Shown here: positions 16,920-24,879 of the stretch, in pieces | Layout of the letters: each line of letters opens with the position of its first letter | Position numbering within the stretch: position 1 is the first letter of the stretch | Origin: Elizabethkingia bruuniana | Lineage (GTDB): Bacteria > Bacteroidota > Bacteroidia > Flavobacteriales > Weeksellaceae | DNA: 64,000 nucleotides | Reading direction: 5' to 3' | Assembly: GCF_002024805.1 (NCBI RefSeq) | Contig: NZ_CP014337.1 | Coordinates: 2,294,001 to 2,358,000, forward strand | Position numbers and translations under genes: made by a program | The notes under the pieces: model-generated | Told to the model about the DNA's origin: nothing | Databases searched by the model: none | Seen by the model: only the letters and a program-made list of their open reading frames with translations

Positions 16920-16953
16920 AAAAGCTTCTCATTTTGGTGAGAAGCTTTTTTAT
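16920..16953 (+). terminator. Terminator after the YceI gene
   Basis: Arms AAAGCTTCTCA and TGAGAAGCTTT around TTTTGG, then T-run. Confidence 0.9.
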
Positions 16954-16987
16954 TAAGTTTAACGTTTTGTGAAGCTTAGATTACCTT

Positions 16988-17398
16988 CTATTTAGCAGCG
17001 CTCTGAGCAGCATCTGTCCACTCTTTGCTAGCTTTCATCAGATAATCACTAAATTGTTTTTGCTCCTCCGGCTTTAATTTTGAAGCCCAAGCAGCAGCAC
17101 CCTGGCTCCATGTCTGGAACTTGGTTGCTAATTCTGTTAGTTTAGCTTGATCTTTATTTGCGATAGCTGTTTTATAATCAGTAAGTAATTGCTGATATTC
17201 TGCTAATCCTTTGTTCACGTCTTCATTAGAAAATTTCGGAACTTCTGCCTTAACTTCTGTAGTTGTAGTTGAAGTTGTAGTACCAGATTCCGTTTTGGTA
17301 GTTAGTGAATCTGTTGATGTTGTAGTTTTTGTTTCTGTTTTTTTGTTACATGAAACTACAAGAGCGAAAACAGCCAAAGGCAAAATGATTCTCTTCAT
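16988..17398 (-). CDS. Small predicted lipoprotein with Thr/Ser-rich linker
   Basis: 136 aa. Lipobox VVSC with Cys17, then a linker almost wholly of T, S, K and E (about residues 20-50), then a helical domain (about 52-136, FSNEDVNKGLAEYQQLLTDY to the end). The low-complexity linker probably spans the periplasm or projects from the membrane, presenting a small helical bundle. It is not recognised beyond that. Convergent with YceI; no operon partner. Confidence 0.8.
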   Translation of the reverse strand: MKRIILPLAVFALVVSCNKKTETKTTTSTDSLTTKTESGTTTSTTTTEVKAEVPKFSNEDVNKGLAEYQQLLTDYKTAIANKDQAKLTELATKFQTWSQGAAAWASKLKPEEQKQFSDYLMKASKEWTDAAQSAAK

Positions 17399-17591
17399 AT
17401 ATTTTGTATTTGTTGGTTAACTATATCAAATGTAGCACTTTTTATATTCGATAAAGATGTTTTTTTTCTTTATTCGATGGAAACTTTCTATGGAAATTTT
17501 TATTTACATTATATTTTTCCATAATACGTGACATAAAATCATCTAAAACAACCTTCAGCAGGTTATTCTTCGATGAACCACAAAAGATGAT

Positions 17592-17599
17592 TATCTTTG
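17592..17599 (+). promoter_or_regulatory. -7 box (TATCTTTG) for the next two genes
   Basis: A full TAnnTTTG match 16 bases upstream of the ATG at 17616. Confidence 0.5.
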
Positions 17600-17615
17600 T
17601 CCGGAAATTATAAAC

Positions 17616-18014
17616 ATGGTAAAGAAAATAATAGTATTATATATATCCATCTGTATAGGTAGCTTTATTCTGGCCGGGATACTACTTTATGCCAATATTG
17701 GAAATGAAAAAGAGCTTTATGGTAATCTGTTTGATCAGTATCAGAGTGCTATTTATAAGGGGATTGCTATTATGTGTATCTCTATTATTCCCATATTTCT
17801 GAATACATATCAATGGATAAGACAAAAGCCCTTACTAAGATTTGTTTCTTTTTTCCTTTGGCCTGTAATTATTTACATTTTCGAAACTGCCAGGAGTACT
17901 CCACAACAGTTAAAAAATACATCTATTACCTTTTTTAGTGTATTTGCATGCCTGCTATTAGGCTACATCTATTTCCAGAGAATGATAAAAAAAGAACAAA
18001 ATTCTGTAAAATAA
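17616..18014 (+). CDS. Hypothetical four-helix membrane protein, 132 aa
   Basis: Not recognised. It has about four hydrophobic segments (residues 5-25, 48-64, 74-92 and 104-122), short loops, and a basic C-terminus (MIKKEQ). Its stop is 4 bases before the phosphodiesterase-like gene, so the two are probably co-transcribed and may be functionally linked. Confidence 0.75.
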   Translation: MVKKIIVLYISICIGSFILAGILLYANIGNEKELYGNLFDQYQSAIYKGIAIMCISIIPIFLNTYQWIRQKPLLRFVSFFLWPVIIYIFETARSTPQQLKNTSITFFSVFACLLLGYIYFQRMIKKEQNSVK

Positions 18015-18018
18015 ACCC

Positions 18019-18960
18019 ATGAAAAGAGTATTACTTAGCCTGTATTTCTGTTCACAGATATTTTCAAACGCCCAGTCATTTGATCTTATTCCATTAGGTG
18101 TACATGGTGGTGGTGAAGAAAATAATTTAAGTTCTTACCTCATTGGTGAAACCGGGAAAAATTCATTTTTGTGCATGGATGCCGGAACGGTAAGAGCAGG
18201 TATAGATAAGGCTATAGAGAAAGGTGTATTTTCTGTAAGTAATGAGATTGTACTTAAAGATTACATTAAGGGATATTTTATTTCCCATGGACATCTGGAT
18301 CATTTATCCGGTATGGTCATTAATTCTCCGGATGACAGTAAGAAAAATATCTATTCTATCCCTGAAACTGCCGAAATACTAAAAAACAGGTATTTTACAA
18401 ATGATGCCTGGATCAATTTCGCAAATGAAGGTGATAAGCCTACTCTGGGCAAGTATACTTATAGAAAAATGGACACAAATGCTCCATTTTCTATTGACGG
18501 GACTAATTTAACCGGCCGTATTTTTCCGCTAAGCCATGTAAATCCTTATAAGAGTTCCGCGATTCTTGTTTCTGGTTCACAACAAGAAAGTATTCTTTAT
18601 TTGGGAGATACAGGAGCTGACAGAGTGGAAAAAAGCAATGCATTACAAAATCTTTGGCAAAATGTTGCTCCATTGGTAAAAAGCAAAAAATTAAAAGCCA
18701 TACTTATCGAAGTTTCTTTTGAAAATGAGAGGGCTGAAAATGCACTTTTTGGTCATCTTACACCAAAGCTTTTAAATGAAGAGCTTTCTGTTCTGGCTAA
18801 GACAGCTCAGCAAAAAGACCTGAAAGATTTAAAGATTATTATCACTCATTTAAAACCCGGAGGTAACCGGATTGAGATTATCAAGAAGGAACTTACGGAA
18901 AATAATCCATTGAAAGTTCAGTTAATATTCCCGGAACAGGGACAGAAAATTCAGCTTTAA
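18019..18960 (+). CDS. Exported MBL-fold protein, class II cyclic-nucleotide phosphodiesterase-like
   Basis: A 313-aa protein with a signal peptide (about residues 1-19, ending in SNAQS). The metallo-beta-lactamase motif SHGHLDHLSG gives His90, His92, Asp94 and His95. Later elements are FPLSHVNPYKSSAI, LYLGDTGAD, IEVSFENERA..FGHLTP and ITHLKPGG, which match class II cAMP phosphodiesterases (CpdP/PDE1 family). It probably hydrolyses cyclic nucleotides outside the cytoplasm, though the substrate is not proven by sequence. It is the second gene after the four-helix membrane protein and ends in a very long palindrome. Confidence 0.88.
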   Translation: MKRVLLSLYFCSQIFSNAQSFDLIPLGVHGGGEENNLSSYLIGETGKNSFLCMDAGTVRAGIDKAIEKGVFSVSNEIVLKDYIKGYFISHGHLDHLSGMVINSPDDSKKNIYSIPETAEILKNRYFTNDAWINFANEGDKPTLGKYTYRKMDTNAPFSIDGTNLTGRIFPLSHVNPYKSSAILVSGSQQESILYLGDTGADRVEKSNALQNLWQNVAPLVKSKKLKAILIEVSFENERAENALFGHLTPKLLNEELSVLAKTAQQKDLKDLKIIITHLKPGGNRIEIIKKELTENNPLKVQLIFPEQGQKIQL

Positions 18961-18967
18961 TTATATT

Positions 18968-19030
18968 GAAGTTATAAAAACAAAAAGCGCGAAGAAAAAT
19001 TTTCTTCGCGCTTTTTGTTTTTATAACTTC
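18968..19030. terminator. 63-base perfect palindrome, bidirectional terminator
   Basis: Arms of 31 bases, perfectly complementary, around a single A. The GC core is AAAAAGCGCGAAG with A and T runs on either side, so it can terminate both the plus gene ending at 18960 and the minus gene ending at 19033. Confidence 0.93.
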
Positions 19031-19032
19031 CA

Positions 19033-20202
19033 CTAACGGGTAAGATGCTTATATTTCTTCAGAACAATTGTTTTGTAAAATGCATATGTAAGCATTACTC
19101 CCATTATAGCCATTCCTGAACCTACAAGCACCGGAGTATTATATGCAAAGCCCAGAGTAATTGGAATTCCACCCAAATAAGCTCCTAAAGTATTTCCCAT
19201 ATTAAAACTAGCCTGCCCCGCTGCTGCTGCTAGAGTTTCTGCTCCTTCAGCAGTACGTATTAACATAATCTGTATAGGTGCTCCTATAGTAAACGATATT
19301 AATCCTGTAATAAAGGCCATAGGATAAGCCGTCCATTCTATTGGAGAGGTAAAGTATACCACTACAAGACAAACAGCCATAGAAGAGAAACAAATCATCG
19401 CTGCTTTGGTTGGTGAAATAGAATCTGCAAGCTTTCCACCCAATAAATTACCAAAACACATCCCCAGTCCTACCAAAATCATAATAAAAGGGACTTTCCC
19501 TGCAGCTATTCCCGAAACGTTTGTCACTAATGGTGCTATATAGCTAATCCATGCAAAGAGACCGCCTGTTCCTACAGAAATTAAAACAATTAGCAACCAG
19601 GCTTCTGGTCTTTTAAAATAAGAAAGCTGTGAGAAAATATTCTCAGAATTACTTGAAGCAATATTAGGCAGCCAAAAGAAAATTGATAAAGCCGTTCCTA
19701 ACCCCAAGAAACAGATAATTCCGTATGTAATTCTCCATGAATAATGATGCCCGAGGAATGTTCCTAACGGAACTCCCAACAGGTTAGCTATTGTCATCCC
19801 TGTAAACATAATGGAAATATACTGGGCTTCTTTGCCTTTAGGTGCCATTTTAGCAGCAACCACAGACCCTACACCAAAGAAAGCTCCGTGTGGTAATCCG
19901 GACATAAAACGGGTAAGCTGCATACTCCAGTGATTTGGAGCAATCGCAAAAAGACCATTGAACACAAAAAACATCAACATCAGTAAAATAAGTACTTTTT
20001 TCGGCGGATATTTACTAGTGAACAAAACCAGAATAGGTGCTCCAACAAAAACACCCAATGCATATAATGCAATAAGATGTGCCGCTACAGGTATATTCAC
20101 TCCTATATCTCCGGCAATATCCGGTAAAATACCCATCATTGTAAATTCCGTCATTCCGATGGATAAACCACCAAAAGCAAGTGCCAATAATCCCTTTTTC
20201 AT
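19033..20202 (-). CDS. MFS transporter, sugar/drug efflux type (AraJ/YdhP-like)
   Basis: A 389-aa twelve-helix transporter of the major facilitator superfamily (DHA1 branch). It begins MKKGLLALAFGGLSIGMTEF; GMTEF..MGILPDIA in helix 1 is typical of the arabinose-efflux/chloramphenicol-resistance-like group. The A-loop motif is represented by TSKYPPKK. A longer frame starts 36 bases upstream at TTG; I chose the ATG at 20202 because the first helix follows directly. The substrate cannot be predicted. It stands alone, convergent with the phosphodiesterase-like gene. Confidence 0.9.
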   Translation of the reverse strand: MKKGLLALAFGGLSIGMTEFTMMGILPDIAGDIGVNIPVAAHLIALYALGVFVGAPILVLFTSKYPPKKVLILLMLMFFVFNGLFAIAPNHWSMQLTRFMSGLPHGAFFGVGSVVAAKMAPKGKEAQYISIMFTGMTIANLLGVPLGTFLGHHYSWRITYGIICFLGLGTALSIFFWLPNIASSNSENIFSQLSYFKRPEAWLLIVLISVGTGGLFAWISYIAPLVTNVSGIAAGKVPFIMILVGLGMCFGNLLGGKLADSISPTKAAMICFSSMAVCLVVVYFTSPIEWTAYPMAFITGLISFTIGAPIQIMLIRTAEGAETLAAAAGQASFNMGNTLGAYLGGIPITLGFAYNTPVLVGSGMAIMGVMLTYAFYKTIVLKKYKHLTR

Positions 20203-20360
20203 CACCTTAATATTTCTGTTCGTTTTTTGAAGGCGCAAATTTACGACCTTTCAAAAGAATATCTACTGAATTGATATAGATTAAGTCTATTAAGATTTGT
20301 TCATAGTAAGAATACAATTTAAAAAATCGGAAAAGAATCGGAAAAATTCTATTTTTGTAT

Positions 20361-21233
20361 ATGACTATTTATAATACAAAAGAATGGTTTAAGGCTGTAG
20401 TATTCATCCATAAAACCGATACCTTCAGAAAACTTTTTCCCTATATTATATTCATGGGGGTTATTTCGTGGGGAATTGCATATTGGGAACTTGAAAGTCT
20501 AAAGCTTTCTGATAAAAGCTGGGTAAAGAATATTACCACTGTCCACAGTCTTCTGGGGTTTGTTTTATCCCTGTTACTAGTATTCCGTACCAATTCGGCC
20601 TACGATCGTTGGTGGGAGGCACGAAAACAATGGGGAGCTTTAACCAATACTTCCAGAAACCTGGCTATAAAGCTTAATGCTTATTTACCAAAGGAAGACA
20701 CAAAGAACAGAAATTTTTACAGAAAAGCTATTGCGCTTTACCCACAAGCTTTATTCTCTTTTTTACGTTCTGATTATTCTACCTTCATGCTGGACGATAT
20801 ACAACATCCGGAGCTTAACTTTGACTCCAAACATGGACCCAATCAGGTAGCCAGCCTCATATACAATAACGTTAATCAGCTATATAAAGACAAGATTATA
20901 ACCGATGCTCAATTTATCAATATCAATCAGGATATCACAGATCTCACCAATATATGTGGTGCATGCGAACGTATAAAAAACACGCCCATCCCCTATTCTT
21001 ATAGCTCTTTTATTAAAAAATTCATTGTTCTCTACGTTATTACACTTCCTTTCGGTTTTGTATTCTCTATGGGCTATTTTGTAACTTTAGTTGTTCCTTT
21101 TATTTTCTATATTCTGGCTTCTCTGGAACTTATTGCTGAAGCTATTGAAGATCCTTTTGGTACAGATGCAGATGATTTACCAATTGAAAAAATGGCCTTG
21201 AATATTAAAAAGCACGTTGGCGAACTGATTTAA
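20361..21233 (+). CDS. Bestrophin family (UPF0187) anion-channel protein
   Basis: A 290-aa member of the prokaryotic bestrophin family, pentameric ion channels of the inner membrane. Signatures are YNTKEWFKAVVFIHKTDTFRKLFP at the N-terminus (here in parts), LVFRTNSAYDRWWEARKQWG after the second helix, and ELIAEAIEDPFGTDADDLP near the end. The ATG at 20361 is preferred over a TTG six bases earlier. A -7-like TATTTTTG at 20350-20357 stands only three bases before the ATG. DUF1345 and a WYL regulator follow closely. Confidence 0.92.
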   Translation: MTIYNTKEWFKAVVFIHKTDTFRKLFPYIIFMGVISWGIAYWELESLKLSDKSWVKNITTVHSLLGFVLSLLLVFRTNSAYDRWWEARKQWGALTNTSRNLAIKLNAYLPKEDTKNRNFYRKAIALYPQALFSFLRSDYSTFMLDDIQHPELNFDSKHGPNQVASLIYNNVNQLYKDKIITDAQFININQDITDLTNICGACERIKNTPIPYSYSSFIKKFIVLYVITLPFGFVFSMGYFVTLVVPFIFYILASLELIAEAIEDPFGTDADDLPIEKMALNIKKHVGELI

Positions 21234-21255
21234 ATAAATAACCTGATAACCAGTC

Positions 21256-21909
21256 ATGAACTCAATCCTAAACATCATAAAAAAACTGCGTCCAATCCAT
21301 CGTGTGATGCTTTCCATTATTATTTCAGGTCTTATTTTTGTCATTGTACCATCAGAACTTCCTGTACTTCCGCGAATACTGATTACATGGTTGGGATTTG
21401 CTATTACTTACATTTCAATATGCTGGATCACAATATTTACAATGAATGTTACCGAAATAATAAGAAAAGCCAGTATAGAAGACGGAAGCAAAGCATTTGT
21501 ATTTCTATTTGTTATTCTGGCCTCATTCGCATGTTTATTCACCGTACTTCTTATGGTAATGGGATTTAATGATAAAAATATCAGCCAATGGTTTATGGTT
21601 CTTATTGCTGTAGGCAGCATGATTTCTTCATGGGCACTGGTACACACATTATACATTTTTCATTATGCACATTTGTATTACAAGACAAAAGGAGGAAAAG
21701 GTTTAGACTATCCTGGAGATGAGAAACCTGATTATCTGGACTTTGCTTACTTTTCCTTTGTTATGGGGTGTACATTTCAGGTTTCCGATGTGGAAATTTC
21801 ATCTAAAGAAATCCGTCGTGTAGCATTGTTTCATGGTTTACTTTCCTTTGCTCTCAATACTTTTGTTGTAGCGCTAACTATAAATATTATAGCAGGCCTT
21901 ATTCACTAA
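21256..21909 (+). CDS. DUF1345 membrane protein
   Basis: A 217-aa protein with about five membrane helices. The DUF1345 pattern is seen in LLSIIISG-like first helix, SWALVHTLYIFHYAHLYY and the C-terminal DFAYFSFVMGCTFQVSDVEIS followed by RRVALFHGLLSF. Function is unknown, although the DYLDFAYFSFVMG stretch recalls a channel pore region. It lies 22 bases after the bestrophin gene and 9 bases before the WYL regulator, so the three are probably one transcript. Confidence 0.88.
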   Translation: MNSILNIIKKLRPIHRVMLSIIISGLIFVIVPSELPVLPRILITWLGFAITYISICWITIFTMNVTEIIRKASIEDGSKAFVFLFVILASFACLFTVLLMVMGFNDKNISQWFMVLIAVGSMISSWALVHTLYIFHYAHLYYKTKGGKGLDYPGDEKPDYLDFAYFSFVMGCTFQVSDVEISSKEIRRVALFHGLLSFALNTFVVALTINIIAGLIH

Positions 21910-21918
21910 AAAACAATT

Positions 21919-22899
21919 ATGTCATCAGATATTGTTAAAAGATTCGACCGTATTATGGCTATTTTCATTCATCTGCAATCCAGACGTACGGTACGTGCAC
22001 AGGATCTTGCAGATCGTTTTGAGGTAAGCCTAAGAACAATTTACAGAGATATAAAAAGCCTTGAACAGGCAGGAATCCCTATTTACAGCGAAGCCGGAAC
22101 CGGATATGAACTAATGGAAGGATACAAACTTCCTCCGGTGATGTTTTCTCAGGAGGAAGCACTAAGTTTTATTGCGGCGGAAAAATTAATGGACAGATTT
22201 ATTGATGAGGGTTTAAAGCAAAACTTTCTTTCGGCAACCTATAAAATAAAATCTGTTCTAAGAATGTCTGAAAAGGATTTACTTTCTACTTTGGAGAATC
22301 AGATTATTATTCACAAACCCCAACATAGTACATCAGTACAAAAAGCTCCTGACCATACTATGGAAACGCTGTTTAATGCTATTGCACAGCAAAAACAGGT
22401 AAGAATAGATTACAAGGGTGTGCAGGATAGCAAATGCCAGGAAAGGATAATAGAACCTGTTGGATTATTTTATGAACAAGGACATTGGTATATACAGGCT
22501 TATTGTCTCCTCCGCAATGATTACAGACAGTTTCGTACTGATAGAATATCGGGAATTCAGATTATGGAAATAGGTTTTTCTAAAAAACACCCACATCTGA
22601 AACAACTTTTACCGGAGAAAAAAAATGAACATAAAGGTACCGAAGCCATTATAAGGGTACACAATTCTTTTGCCGGTTATATGAAATGGGATCGCCATTA
22701 TTATGGCTTCATTTCCGAGAAAGATTTGGGAGAAGAGACCGAAATGGTATTCTCAATAAGGGATATAGATAATGGATTTCCTCGATGGTTACTCATGTTT
22801 GGGGACCGCCTTACCATTATAAAGCCTGAATCTCTAAAAAATGATGTGCAAGACTTACTGGAAACCCAATTAGAAAGAATAAAAAACTCCGGTCAATAG
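21919..22899 (+). CDS. HTH-WYL transcriptional regulator (YafY family)
   Basis: A 326-aa regulator. The N-terminal winged helix (about 8-65) reads QSRRTVRAQDLADRFEVSLRT, split here at the motif RTIYRDIKSLEQAGIPI. A central WYL domain (about 140-230) has RIDYKG, EPVGLFYEQGHWYIQAYC and FRTDRISGIQ, followed by a C-terminal WCX-like region. WYL domains sense ligands, often nucleic-acid related. It faces a DinB-fold gene on the other strand, a neighbourhood I recall for YafY regulators in this phylum. Its stop codon lies in the loop of the terminator. Confidence 0.92.
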   Translation: MSSDIVKRFDRIMAIFIHLQSRRTVRAQDLADRFEVSLRTIYRDIKSLEQAGIPIYSEAGTGYELMEGYKLPPVMFSQEEALSFIAAEKLMDRFIDEGLKQNFLSATYKIKSVLRMSEKDLLSTLENQIIIHKPQHSTSVQKAPDHTMETLFNAIAQQKQVRIDYKGVQDSKCQERIIEPVGLFYEQGHWYIQAYCLLRNDYRQFRTDRISGIQIMEIGFSKKHPHLKQLLPEKKNEHKGTEAIIRVHNSFAGYMKWDRHYYGFISEKDLGEETEMVFSIRDIDNGFPRWLLMFGDRLTIIKPESLKNDVQDLLETQLERIKNSGQ

Positions 22900-22912
22900 C
22901 CGGAGTTTAATT
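22885..22912. terminator. Bidirectional terminator overlapping the WYL regulator stop codon
   Basis: Arms AACTCCGG and CCGGAGTT around TCAATAG; the loop holds the last codons, including the TAG. A-runs and T-runs flank it on both sides, so it also serves the convergent DinB gene. Confidence 0.88.
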
Positions 22913-22926
22913 TTATATTGGTGTAT

Positions 22927-23415
22927 TTATCTTTCCCAGAAAAAAGGAGGTTCAATTCCTAGTGCTCTTAAATAAACATATCCCTGAGCCCTGTGATGAA
23001 TTTCATTGTCTATAAAATACAAAATGTTATCTTTTATCGGAAAATTATATTGTCCGAAAAGATTATGATTTTTGGGAAAATCTTTTTCCGGAATTTTATT
23101 ATATAGATCAATAATTACCGGAGTCTCTTCATCCCATTTTGCTAATAACTCTGCTTTTGTATTCAAATTCAAATCATGGTTATATGCTTCTTCGGATCTA
23201 TTAACTATTCCATGTAATCCGGGACTTGCAATAGAAAGAAGTTCTTTTACCATATCCGAAAAAGGGCGCATACCTTCTACCGAGAATTCAAATAATTCTT
23301 TTTCCGGAAATTTTTCAATCACTCTTCTTGTAAGATTTCTGTGTCCTAACCAGTGGTTAAGCAAATCTTCTTTACCCATAAATGTTTCTTGTTTTGAAAT
23401 TTGTGTAGTTTCCAT
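22927..23415 (-). CDS. DinB-family protein, 162 aa
   Basis: A DinB-fold protein. Metal-type histidines are in NHWLGHRNLTRRV near residue 20 and in DNEIHHRAQGYVYLRALG near residue 145. The C-terminal GIEPPFFWER is typical of the DinB group encoded beside YafY/WYL regulators. It is probably a thiol transferase-like or damage-induced protein; no substrate is known. Convergent with the WYL regulator and sharing its terminator. It is the third DinB-type gene within 12 kb. Confidence 0.88.
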   Translation of the reverse strand: METTQISKQETFMGKEDLLNHWLGHRNLTRRVIEKFPEKELFEFSVEGMRPFSDMVKELLSIASPGLHGIVNRSEEAYNHDLNLNTKAELLAKWDEETPVIIDLYNKIPEKDFPKNHNLFGQYNFPIKDNILYFIDNEIHHRAQGYVYLRALGIEPPFFWER

Positions 23416-23555
23416 ATTGTTTGAGATTAAATTTTATTTCTGATTCAAAGGTAATTCGGGTTTGTGACAACAGTTTGTCAACAGTATTTTTTTATATTAA
23501 AATGTAACAAAAAAGAATTTTCAACTACTAATTGTAAACAATTATCTAATTAAAT

Positions 23556-24875
23556 ATGAAAAAAGGAATATTATCATTTGCTTCATTAGCCTTCCTAGGA
23601 GTGCTGATGAATGCTCAGGAAATTAAATTTGAGGAGTATGATCTCCCAAATGGTTTGCACGTAATTTTGCATCAGGATAACTCAGCACCAGTTGTTACTA
23701 CCGGAGTAATGTACCATGTTGGTTCTAAAGATGAAGTAAAAGGAAGAACGGGATTTGCTCACTTTTTTGAGCATCTTCTTTTTGAAGGAACTCCAAACAT
23801 TAAAAGAGGAGATTGGTTCAAAATTGTATCCTCCAATGGTGGTACCAACAATGCCAATACTACACAGGACAGAACCTATTATTATGAGACATTTCCTTCT
23901 AATAATGAACAGTTAGGACTTTGGATGGAAGCGGAAAGAATGCGTAGTGCAATAATTAATCAGATTGGTGTAGACACGCAAAGAGAAGTTGTGAAAGAAG
24001 AGAAAAGAATGAGAATAGATAATGCTCCATATGGAGGTATTATTTATCGTACATCTATATATCCTCACCTTTTTGATAAACACCCATATGGAGGATCTGT
24101 TATTGGTTCTATGGAAGATTTAAATTCTGCTAAACTAGATGAATTTCAGGCATTCTATAAAAAATACTACGTCCCAAACAACGCTACTTTAGTTGTTGCC
24201 GGAGATATTAAACCGGCGCAGACTAAAAAATGGATACAGGAATATTATGGTAGCATTCCAAAAGGAACAGTTACCCCTAAGAACTTCCCGAAAGACGAGC
24301 CAATTATTAAAGAAAAAGAGGTTACAACAACTGACGCAAATATCCAACTTCCCGCATATGTTTTTGCTTACAGAACATTATCAAATAAAGAAAGGGATGC
24401 ATATGTACTCAATATGCTTTCAGCTTATTTAAGCGGCGGTAAATCATCTGTTCTTTATAAAAAATTAGTAGATCAGGAAAAAAAAGCACTTGAAATTGCA
24501 TCAATTTCAGACGGACTTGAAGATGCCGGAGTATTTTCTTTCTTTGCAATCCCAATGGGACAAACACCGAAACAAGTACTACAAACAGAAATAGATGCAG
24601 AAATTAAAAAATTGCAGACAACGTTAATTTCCCAGGAAGATTATCAAAAACTTCAGAATAGATTTGAAACCCAATTTGTAAATCAAAACTCAAGTATTCA
24701 GGGTATTGCAGGTTCTTTAGCTACAAACCATGTATTGTTAGGTAATACTAACCTCATTAACAAAGAAATAGATATTTACAGATCTATCACAAGAGAAGAT
24801 CTGCAAAATGCTGCAAAAAAATATCTGAATCCTAACCAAAGAGTTATCATTAATTACATTCCTGAAAAAAAATAA
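23556..24875 (+). CDS. M16 family zinc metallopeptidase, active subunit
   Basis: A 439-aa exported peptidase with a signal peptide (about 1-20, ending MNAQE). The inverted zinc motif HFFEH is at residues 69-73, with the distal glutamate at Glu149 in KEEKRM, the 76-residue spacing usual for M16. The M16 C-terminal domain follows from about 190. It probably works in the periplasm in degradation of peptides. It lies 4 bases before a second M16 protein that lacks the zinc motif, so the two are likely subunits of one heterodimer. Confidence 0.93.
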   Translation: MKKGILSFASLAFLGVLMNAQEIKFEEYDLPNGLHVILHQDNSAPVVTTGVMYHVGSKDEVKGRTGFAHFFEHLLFEGTPNIKRGDWFKIVSSNGGTNNANTTQDRTYYYETFPSNNEQLGLWMEAERMRSAIINQIGVDTQREVVKEEKRMRIDNAPYGGIIYRTSIYPHLFDKHPYGGSVIGSMEDLNSAKLDEFQAFYKKYYVPNNATLVVAGDIKPAQTKKWIQEYYGSIPKGTVTPKNFPKDEPIIKEKEVTTTDANIQLPAYVFAYRTLSNKERDAYVLNMLSAYLSGGKSSVLYKKLVDQEKKALEIASISDGLEDAGVFSFFAIPMGQTPKQVLQTEIDAEIKKLQTTLISQEDYQKLQNRFETQFVNQNSSIQGIAGSLATNHVLLGNTNLINKEIDIYRSITREDLQNAAKKYLNPNQRVIINYIPEKK

Positions 24876-24879
24876 ACAC

